A stretch of DNA of 18,028 nucleotides from an uncultured Bacteroidales bacterium. GTDB lineage: Bacteria; Bacteroidota; Bacteroidia; Bacteroidales; WCHB1-69. The DNA lies in assembly GCA_946407715.1 (NCBI GenBank), contig CAMJPH010000049.1, forward strand, positions 1 to 18,028, read 5' to 3'. The notes under the pieces were generated by a model. It ran no database searches. It was given only the letters and a program-made list of their open reading frames with translations, and had not been told where the DNA came from. Positions 13,823 through 18,028 of the stretch are shown one piece after another; within the stretch, counting starts at the first letter, position 1, and each line of letters begins with the position of its first letter. The translations under genes and the position numbers were made by a program.

Positions 13823-15400
13823 CTACCTCCTTCCTTGAATCATTGCCTGCATACAAGTATCCAACTCTGACAAGGTGGCGTTTAATCTCTGATAAAAATG
13901 CTCATCCAATTCACCAATCTCATTATTGAGGGCATCTATGCTGCCTCGTATGCTACCAATAGCATCATTCAATCCTTTCCTGGTGTTCTTCCAGAACTCT
14001 TCGCTGTAATCGTTAATCTTGTTAATTTCATCGAGTTTGTTGATAAGTAGATTAACACCATCAACAAAGTTCCTTTGTCTCTTCACCCATTCATTCAACG
14101 ACTTGGTTGAATCGTCAAACTTTTGCATATTATCTTTGGTTAGAGTAGCTGTATCAGCCAGTTTTGATGAAACCTCTATAAACTTGGTGTCTTCAATCAA
14201 AACTTTGCTCAGGGCATCGATTATCTGCTTAAGTTTGCCTCCATCGCTAACTAACAATTTGGTATCACCGCCAACCTTGGTGAGTGTTGTGGATGTAGCA
14301 TCAAAATTGTCTGCCATTTGTTTGTATTGCTTGGTCAGAGAAACTATCATTTCCTTGTTTTCTTTCTGCCAAGTGTTAAGTTGTTCTACGCTCTTATTTA
14401 GTTGGTCAAAGTTCTCCTGTACAAGTTTATTGATTAATTCACCCATCTGTTTTTGGAATTCCTCTGTCACTTTTTTCATCACCTCAACCAACGCTTCTGT
14501 GTTACTCTTCTTTAACAGTTCTGTAAACTCATCAAACTTCATTTCTAAGAGACTGTTTGTTTTGCCCATAGCATCCTCAATCTCTATAACTTCACTATGC
14601 AACTTCTCTGTTAGTTTGGTGACTTTATCAGACAATTCATCCATTTGAGTTGGCATTGTTCCCTCAATATCCAATATCTCACCAAGATTAGTGTTTATTC
14701 GCTGAACATCTGGTACGACTTTGGCTACAGATTCCGAATGTGACAGGATTTTTCCAACATAATCTTTGATTTCCACACTTGTCTTTGCCATATTGTTCGT
14801 TTGCTCTTGTGTTTTTGTCAGACTCGGAAAGACAATCGTGTCAAGCCCAGTTTTTATTGAATTTATTTCAGACACTCTTACTTGATTGGATTCCAAACTT
14901 GCTATGTTCTTTTCGATTTCCTTCACTCTTCCATCAATATTTGAAAAGAAAGTCTCTTGGGATTGAGATTGTTTTTGATACTCGCTAACGAGTGTTTGGA
15001 TTGCATTAACAACCATAGATGCTGCCGATGTCGCATCAGATATACCCTTTTCTATTTCGTCATAGGAGTGGTTCACCTGTCTTGAAAGCAACAAAGAACC
15101 AATCATACCTGCAAGAGAGGTGAAGAATGCCGTACTTAGACCTCCTAACAGCGTTGGGATACTCCCTGCTATGTCATTAGTGTCAAAACCGATAAGCCCC
15201 TTGGTTATACCAACAAAGGTTCCCAACACACCAACGGTAGACACCAAGGACGGTAATTGTTCTATCCACCTTCTCTTTGCTTCTAATTGTCCTTTTCTTT
15301 TCTTCTGCTTAACATATATGGCAAAGATGACATATATAACGATTACTGTCAGCGTCAGAATGATGGTAAAAGCATCTAATTTCGCAAAAATGTTGCCCAT
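13823..15400 (-). CDS. zorA: ZorA-like MotA/TolQ-family channel with long cytoplasmic tail
   Basis: The 525-residue protein has three predicted membrane helices: 11-30, about 50-72 (SLVSTVGVLGTFVGITKGL, a MotA/TolQ/ExbB signature) and about 84-106 (LGGLSTAFFTSLAGMIGSLL). Residues 107-525 are a long, charged, mostly helical tail with heptad-like stretches, consistent with the extended intracellular tail that distinguishes ZorA from flagellar MotA and TolQ. With ZorB it should form the proton-driven motor complex of a Zorya system, the tail transmitting the signal towards the nuclease. It is the first of three tightly spaced genes. A 63-66 aa ORF lies about 96 bp upstream under a good promoter, with no terminator in between. 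Confidence 0.85.
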   Translation of the reverse strand: MGNIFAKLDAFTIILTLTVIVIYVIFAIYVKQKKRKGQLEAKRRWIEQLPSLVSTVGVLGTFVGITKGLIGFDTNDIAGSIPTLLGGLSTAFFTSLAGMIGSLLLSRQVNHSYDEIEKGISDATSAASMVVNAIQTLVSEYQKQSQSQETFFSNIDGRVKEIEKNIASLESNQVRVSEINSIKTGLDTIVFPSLTKTQEQTNNMAKTSVEIKDYVGKILSHSESVAKVVPDVQRINTNLGEILDIEGTMPTQMDELSDKVTKLTEKLHSEVIEIEDAMGKTNSLLEMKFDEFTELLKKSNTEALVEVMKKVTEEFQKQMGELINKLVQENFDQLNKSVEQLNTWQKENKEMIVSLTKQYKQMADNFDATSTTLTKVGGDTKLLVSDGGKLKQIIDALSKVLIEDTKFIEVSSKLADTATLTKDNMQKFDDSTKSLNEWVKRQRNFVDGVNLLINKLDEINKINDYSEEFWKNTRKGLNDAIGSIRGSIDALNNEIGELDEHFYQRLNATLSELDTCMQAMIQGRR

Positions 15401-15496
15401 ATTTCTTAGTTTGGTAATTATTCGTTATTGTACATTGAATTTCGAATTCTTTGTTGAATTCACTCGGTATGATGTGGATACATGGCACAAACTTTT

Positions 15497-15697
15497 TTAA
15501 GAGACCCTGCCAAATAATAGCGCAAGAACTACGACTATAACCACTATCCTTCCAATGATAGGAATACCATGTAAAGCCCTATCTACACCACCTGCAACAG
15601 CACCATCGTCATAATAGTCATATTGTGTTTGTGCATAGAGCGAAAGACTTATAAAAAAAGAAACGATCAATAATACGAAGTTCTTCATACCTTTCAT
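15497..15697 (-). CDS. Small secreted or membrane protein at the head of the Zorya-like operon
   Basis: Two starts fit: ATG 15697 (66 aa) or ATG 15688 (63 aa, MKNFVLLIVSF). The longer ORF beginning at 15853 runs through the promoter and is rejected. From the second start there is a signal peptide ending LSLYAQ, a short acidic/aromatic stretch (TQYDYYDDGAVAGGVDRAL), and a C-terminal membrane helix (IPIIGRIVVIVVVLALLFG). The mature product would be a one-helix membrane peptide of about 45 residues with a short periplasmic N-terminus, similar in shape to accessory subunits or holin-like peptides. No family is recognised. A canonical -33/-7 promoter precedes it, and the ZorA-like gene follows without a terminator, so it may belong to the defence operon. 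Confidence 0.65.
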   Translation of the reverse strand: MKGMKNFVLLIVSFFISLSLYAQTQYDYYDDGAVAGGVDRALHGIPIIGRIVVIVVVLALLFGRVS

Positions 15698-15716
15698 AAA
15701 CTCAATATAATTTCTG

Positions 15717-15746
15717 CAAAAATATATTTTTTTTGAACAGCTCAAA
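15717..15746 (-). promoter_or_regulatory. Canonical Bacteroidota promoter driving the small ORF and Zorya-like operon
   Basis: Read on the minus strand, TTTG (15746-15743) is followed after 18 bp by TATTTTTG (15724-15717), matching TTTG-N17-23-TAnnTTTG. The start codon at 15697 lies about 20 nt below the -7 box. It is the only promoter in the window where both boxes are well placed, and it is the most likely start of the zor transcript. Confidence 0.75.
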
Positions 15747-15760
15747 AAAGCCGTGACCCT

Positions 15761-15935
15761 TTGCAAGCCTTGCAACTCCTCCGTCAACACCTGAAATATC
15801 GTATTTTTGCACCAAATAAAAATAGTACGATTAACCGTTATAAGAGTCCTCATATTATGAATGATACACTGTCCAAAAGTCCATTGTCAGAAAGCGTTGT
15901 TCAGTCGAGACCTGCCTTTTGAACCTCAATATTGC
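15761..15935 (+). repeat. Direct repeat copy 1 (promoter plus gene start)
   Basis: Shares TTTGCAAGCCTTGCAA, CACCTGAAATATCGTATTTTTG, CTCATATTATGAATGATACACT, GCGTTGTTCAG and GACCTGCCTTTT with 17861-18028, with scattered substitutions and small indels. The two copies are about 2.1 kb apart in the same orientation and bracket the DUF2971-like and second HNH genes. Only the overlap with the window end limits the comparison. Confidence 0.8.
15802..15809 (+). promoter_or_regulatory. Bacteroidota -7 element of the left direct-repeat copy
   Basis: ATCG-TATTTTTG-C lies in CCTGAAATATCG context, the same context as the copy at 17903-17910. It faces rightward, divergent from the Zorya-like promoter, towards the frameshifted gene start at 15857. 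Confidence 0.6.
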
Positions 15936-16043
15936 ATGATTCTGTATGTCGAGTCGTACGTAAATGAAGAGATCAACGGGTACTTTCACAAAAATATGGG
16001 GGAACCAAACGAAATAGATATAATAGCACTGCCAAACATTTAA
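15857..16043 (+). pseudogene. Frameshifted, truncated copy of the gene that starts at 17947
   Basis: ATG 15857 begins MNDTLSK, then a net 2-base loss relative to the 17947 copy throws it out of frame to an early stop. The other frame continues the homologous protein: VHCQKALFSRDLPFEPQY, CMILYVESYVNEEINGYFH, ending IIALPNI and a stop at 16041-16043. The family is not recognised. The only guide is the close match to the first 27 residues of the right-hand copy (VHRQKALFSRDLPFKPQY). It seems to be a short remnant left when the island module was inserted or duplicated. Confidence 0.75.
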
Positions 16044-16137
16044 TCTCGGTTGTAATAACAATTAAATGGTTTAGTGGTGGCAAAAATGCCGTGCTCAGCA
16101 CTAAGATTGCAAATATTATCAAAATAATTCTTTTCAT
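15973..16137 (-). CDS. Possible 54-aa truncated secreted/membrane ORF after the DUF2971-like gene
   Basis: An ATG at 16137 lies 2 bp below the stop of the DUF2971-like gene. It begins MKRIILIIFAILVLSTAFLP, a convincing signal or membrane segment, continues through NHLIVITTEIK, then enters the antisense of the repeat copy 1 pseudogene and stops at 15973. The tight spacing and clean N-terminus suggest the beginning of a real gene whose 3' part was replaced at the repeat junction near 16043. It may equally be a chance ORF. Confidence 0.35.
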   Translation of the reverse strand: MKRIILIIFAILVLSTAFLPPLNHLIVITTEIKCLAVLLYLFRLVPPYFCESTR

Positions 16138-16139
16138 TG

Positions 16140-16829
16140 TTATTTTGCCTTAGTTCTTATTCCCATTTTTTCGAGATACGAACGTTTCTCCTTTCTTGTT
16201 GTTATGTCAGTAAATGGAGACATAATCACAAAGTCTATCATTTCTCTTGGATTGACATTGATCTTTATGAGTTTTTCTTCAGAAGGTTTAGATGTGTCAA
16301 TATCAGTTATCGGATTGTTGAGTATGAAATACAGTCTCATCTCGCAATCATCACGATACATTATATCTTTTGTAAATAACTGTTTCTCCAAATCCTTGTA
16401 GTGACGATGCTTTGCATAGTTGATTTTGTCACAGTAGATTGTATATTTACTGCTTGATAGAGAGTTCATCAGTCTGCGTATAGATGAAATGATGCACACT
16501 CCGTCATCTCTAGCATATTGTTTCCATTTCCATTCTTTTTCCTCTGTATCATACGACCAACAGGCTGTGGGCAGATCCTTACACTCATAATATTCTTGCC
16601 TCAATTTTATATATTCTGTCCACTTTTCTTCATTAAGTTTTTCCCCGAAAGGAGTAAAAGGTACTGTCTCTTTAATTGGAAGATACTTTTCGTGAGGGTC
16701 GTCAAACTCTTTCTTTCTTTTAACAGTATACAGTCTATCTTTCAGCAATTGGTCAAAATACTCCCATCTCATGTATTGACATATGGGATTCTCAATGTCA
16801 ATTTCTTTATTAATGTACACATTAATCAT
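16140..16829 (-). CDS. DUF2971-like protein
   Basis: The 229-residue soluble protein shows the order of landmarks of the DUF2971 family: an early YFDQLLKDRLYTVKRKKEFDDPHE block (family form: l..l.....lrfs....fNDPfE) around 24-47, a central ACWSYDTEEKEWKWKQYARDDGVCI block around 89-113 (family form: CfS......mW..Ya....Gv.i), and a later Y-rich region ending with KINVNPREMIDFVIMSP. DUF2971 proteins are common in defence islands and mobile DNA, but no biochemical role is established that I can rely on. A -7 promoter box lies 34 bp upstream, and a 10-bp palindrome (TGACCGGTCA) abuts the start. Low GC matches the island. Confidence 0.7.
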   Translation of the reverse strand: MINVYINKEIDIENPICQYMRWEYFDQLLKDRLYTVKRKKEFDDPHEKYLPIKETVPFTPFGEKLNEEKWTEYIKLRQEYYECKDLPTACWSYDTEEKEWKWKQYARDDGVCIISSIRRLMNSLSSSKYTIYCDKINYAKHRHYKDLEKQLFTKDIMYRDDCEMRLYFILNNPITDIDTSKPSEEKLIKINVNPREMIDFVIMSPFTDITTRKEKRSYLEKMGIRTKAK

Positions 16830-16838
16830 GACCGGTCA
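16829..16838. promoter_or_regulatory. 10-bp palindrome at the DUF2971-like start, possible operator
   Basis: TGACCGGTCA is perfectly self-complementary and touches the start codon, in the untranslated leader between promoter and ATG. It is short enough to be chance. Confidence 0.25.
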
Positions 16839-16863
16839 AGATTATTATGTTTGAATTCGATCA

Positions 16864-16871
16864 CAAAAATA
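16864..16871 (-). promoter_or_regulatory. Bacteroidota -7 promoter element of the DUF2971-like gene
   Basis: Minus-strand TATTTTTG followed by TGATCG, 34 bp before the ATG at 16829. No -33 TTTG is seen at the usual spacing. Confidence 0.6.
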
Positions 16872-17244
16872 CACATTTTTGGGGTTTTTAGCTTGGTGAA
16901 GTTTTGACTATTTTTAAAATATTGTATTTTGCTGGTTATCAGATATTCGTTTATCTTTATTCATTCCTAATCGCAAGATCAGTTTGTGTCAGTAACGGTT
17001 ATAGAACAGATTTGTTATGTTGTTGTACGTCGCATTCCCAGCAAAACCCACCACACGGCTGAACATTCTGTAAAGGCCTTATTCCAAGTACTCGAACACT
17101 TAATACACCCTCCTATGCAACATCGGGTTATAATAAAAAAACACTTCGATATTCAAATTGAATAAAGAAATGGCTTTCCTGAGCATTCAGCGAACAGATT
17201 GTCAGTCGCAAAGTTGTAGAAACAAGAATGTTACGACTACAATG
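16872..17244. other. Gene-free AT-rich stretch between two minus-strand genes
   Basis: No credible ORF, RNA gene or strong hairpin is visible on either strand. The 65-aa plus-strand ORF starting at 17158 is antisense to the 3' end of the HNH gene and has no protein-like features. Confidence 0.5.
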
Positions 17245-17814
17245 TTATTCAAACAAGATATTCCAATGAGGGACAATCTTGTTATGAAAACCATCAGCAG
17301 TGACTTTACGAACCAGTTCACCATCACCCTTGGCAACATTATTATTCCAATGTAATGGTTGTAGGTTTGACAAATCGTCAGTCCCACCTTTAGCAATAGG
17401 AATGATATGGTCAATTTCCCAGCCAAATTCATTTGTTCTATCGCCATAGGCTTCGAATACAATCCAAGCACCACATTTGTCTTTACAAACATGATTAGGA
17501 TTTTGATTCTTTACGGGAATTGCTTTTTCCCAAACTTTCTGAATTACTTCATCTGAAAAACACATAGTAAGATTGTACGGAGAGATGTTTGTTAGCCCAT
17601 TCATGCCTATCTCTCCAATAAAGCAATCAGGAACTATAATAAATTTATTTGGATTTCTTGTAGGAGGATTGACAGGCGCATATTGATATCCACTATTGCC
17701 AAAAGCTATAAATATACTGTTTGATTCAACTTTGTATGGAATACCATATTTAACGATAGTTGACAAAATCCAACTACAAAAATAGCAGTATTTCGTAAAC
17801 AACAAAATAATCAA
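17245..17814 (-). CDS. HNH endonuclease-domain protein (second HNH gene)
   Basis: Residues 85-170 of this 189-residue frame form an HNH nuclease-like unit: FSDEVIQKVWEKA, a CKDKCGAW motif (Cys110, Cys114), then DRTNEFGWEIDHIIPIAKGG with Asp135/His136, SNLQPLHWNNN with Asn150, and KGD. This order is typical of the HNH proteins in which the nuclease core follows a short helical lead-in. The N-terminal 80 residues (GYQYAPVNPPTRNP and onward) are not recognised. A TATTTTTG promoter box lies inside the first 13 codons, so the true start may be further in. The next ATG in frame (residue 71, 17604) would still keep the whole HNH core. Likely a defence or mobile-element nuclease. Confidence 0.7.
   Translation of the reverse strand: MIILLFTKYCYFCSWILSTIVKYGIPYKVESNSIFIAFGNSGYQYAPVNPPTRNPNKFIIVPDCFIGEIGMNGLTNISPYNLTMCFSDEVIQKVWEKAIPVKNQNPNHVCKDKCGAWIVFEAYGDRTNEFGWEIDHIIPIAKGGTDDLSNLQPLHWNNNVAKGDGELVRKVTADGFHNKIVPHWNILFE
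17777..17784 (-). promoter_or_regulatory. Bacteroidota -7 element inside the 5' end of the second HNH ORF
   Basis: Minus-strand TATTTTTG at codons 10-13 of the ORF. If used, the transcript would begin downstream of the annotated ATG. Confidence 0.45.
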
Positions 17815-17902
17815 GAAAATAAAGAACGGCTTTACTATTGGATATTCGTGTGCCCCCCTCTTTGCAAGCCTTGCAAACCCTCCCTCATCACCTGAAATAT
17901 CG

Positions 17903-17910
17903 TATTTTTG
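17903..17910 (+). promoter_or_regulatory. Bacteroidota -7 element for the gene starting at 17947
   Basis: CG-TATTTTTG-CCCC, 36 bp before ATG 17947, conserved with copy 1 at 15802-15809. Confidence 0.6.
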
Positions 17911-17946
17911 CCCCAGTTAATAACTGTAAGAAAGAGTGCTCATATT

Positions 17947-18028
17947 ATGAATGATACACTACCAAAAGAAGTCCATCGTCAGAAGGCGTTGTTCAGCCGG
18001 GACCTGCCTTTTAAGCCTCAATATGGCA
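17947..18028 (+). CDS. Start of an unrecognised gene (5' 27 codons only)
   Basis: The frame reads MNDTLPKEVHRQKALFSRDL then PFKPQYG to the edge of the window. The relic at 15857-16043 suggests what comes next (about 35 more residues including YVESYVNEEINGYF). The Lys/Arg-rich start without signal peptide points to a cytoplasmic protein. No function can be given from this fragment. Confidence 0.7.
   Translation, partial: MNDTLPKEVHRQKALFSRDLPFKPQYG

Larger units (their letters stand above)
17861..18028 (+). repeat. Direct repeat copy 2 (promoter plus gene start), runs to window end
   Basis: Matches copy 1 (15761-15935) from TTTGCAAGCCTTGCAA through the promoter, the CTCATATTATGAATGATACACT start region and the first 27 codons. 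Copy 2 keeps the open reading frame. Confidence 0.8.

Noticed and set aside
13106..15400. Flagellar MotAB or TolQR/ExbBD housekeeping proteins
   Set aside because: The MotA-like protein has a very long cytoplasmic tail and the pair is fused by overlap to an HNH nuclease gene, which fits Zorya and not motility or Tol/Ton systems.
15698..15853. Longer N-terminus (118 aa) for the small ORF upstream of the ZorA-like gene
   Set aside because: The extension crosses the canonical promoter, and the signal peptide begins only at residue 53-56.

Overview
The window looks like chromosomal DNA from a Bacteroidales bacterium (phylum Bacteroidota). Evidence from the sequence: a FISUMP-domain relic, an S-C lipobox lipoprotein with an InlB-type repeat, genes without Shine-Dalgarno sequences, and many starts preceded by the Bacteroidota -7 promoter element TAnnTTTG. 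The left part is moderately GC-rich; the right part, from about 10.5 kb on, is visibly AT-richer.

Left block (1-5.6 kb, all minus strand) is largely housekeeping. It holds the 5' end of a lipoprotein gene, a coiled-coil zinc-ribbon protein, a Nif3/YqfO-family protein, polynucleotide phosphorylase (pnp) and ribosomal protein S15 (rpsO). rpsO and pnp are separated by a perfect 19-bp hairpin. pnp carries a 63-residue Arg/Gly/Asn-rich tail.

Middle block (5.8-10.5 kb, plus strand) mixes intact genes with decay. A FISUMP-type secreted gene is broken (5.8-6.9 kb). Then come an intact two-cysteine DsrC-type sulfur-relay protein and a NarI/DsrM-like membrane cytochrome b, a frameshifted secreted-protein relic, a chloramphenicol-acetyltransferase-family protein and a small multi-pass membrane protein. 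About 450 bp of hairpin-rich repeats (10.1-10.5 kb) follow.

Right block (10.5-18.0 kb) is a defence-type accessory island. It starts with the 3' relic of a Schlafen/AlbA-type ATP-binding protein and an unrecognised 302-aa protein. Convergent to these is a tight minus-strand operon: a small secreted/membrane protein, a MotA-like protein with a long cytoplasmic tail (ZorA-like), a MotB/OmpA-like protein (ZorB-like) and an HNH nuclease (ZorE-like). That is the gene content of a type II Zorya anti-phage system. Two features are not part of the textbook description I know: the small ORF under the canonical promoter at the operon head, and an SSB-like DLPF tip on the HNH protein. Beyond it lie a DUF2971-like gene and a second HNH gene. 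This pair is bracketed by two divergent direct copies of the same promoter plus the start of an unrecognised gene. The left copy is frameshifted and truncated; the right copy runs off the window.

The strongest candidates for something new are the extended Zorya-like operon and the repeat-bounded module next to it. All function calls come from reading motifs by eye; no database search was run.
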